A stretch of DNA of 5,448 nt from the NCBI GenBank assembly GCA_910586875.1, contig CAJUJI010000170.1, positions 1 to 5,448 on the forward strand, written 5' to 3'. Below the pieces are notes generated by a model. That model did not search any database. It saw nothing but the letters and a program-made list of their open reading frames with translations, and was not told the origin of the DNA. Origin of the DNA: an uncultured Anaerotruncus sp. Lineage in GTDB: Bacteria > Bacillota > Clostridia > Oscillospirales > Ruminococcaceae. Of the stretch, positions 5,400-5,448 are shown piece after piece. Both the position numbers and the translations under genes were made by a program. The stretch's first letter is position 1. Each line of letters opens with the position of its first letter.

Positions 5400-5448
5400 A
5401 CAATTCACCCCAAAAATGCGCTTCTACGGAAAAGACGCGTTTCACCCC

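Overview
The window carries two aromatic amino acid biosynthesis genes on the minus strand and one heat-shock gene on the plus strand. They are transcribed divergently from a shared intergenic region of about 400 bp. The organism looks like a low-to-mid-GC Firmicute of the class Clostridia, with a gut Oscillospiraceae/Ruminococcaceae-type relative as the best guess. Supporting signs are strong AGGAGG-type ribosome binding sites, sigma-A-like promoters, a perfect CIRCE operator, Rho-independent terminators with U-tracts, and GC-rich genes separated by AT-rich spacers. The genus cannot be named from this sequence.

Layout: 1-145 is a gene-free tail downstream of pheA, made of GC-rich inverted and direct repeats. 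146-1258 (minus) is pheA, the bifunctional chorismate mutase/prephenate dehydratase with a C-terminal ACT domain. 1271-2284 (minus) is aroF, a DAHP synthase of the Thermotoga-like type with an N-terminal regulatory domain. The two genes are 12 bp apart and form an operon. 2285-2683 is the divergent control region. 2684-5284 (plus) is clpB, the AAA+ disaggregase. 5285-5448 holds the clpB terminator and further hairpins, with no recognisable gene.

The most interesting element is in the aroF leader. A consensus promoter (TTGACA-16-TATAAT) is followed by a well-placed AGGAGG and a 34-codon open reading frame (2479 to 2375, minus). It encodes seven Phe, two Tyr and one Trp, with Phe clusters FF and FFF. 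Just after its stop codon lies a 13-bp terminator hairpin with a U-tract, before aroF. The end of the leader ORF can instead pair with the terminator stem (antiterminator), and codons just before the Phe cluster can pair with the region around the stop. This is the architecture of ribosome-mediated transcription attenuation, as in enterobacterial pheL-pheA. Here it sits in a probable Clostridia member and controls DAHP synthase together with the P-protein.

How the genes work together: AroF makes DAHP from phosphoenolpyruvate and erythrose-4-phosphate at the entrance of the shikimate pathway. PheA takes the end product, chorismate, through prephenate to phenylpyruvate. Scarce charged tRNA-Phe should stall the leader ribosome and switch on both the first common step and the Phe-specific branch. 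clpB is functionally unrelated and is controlled separately by its own promoter and by HrcA acting at CIRCE.
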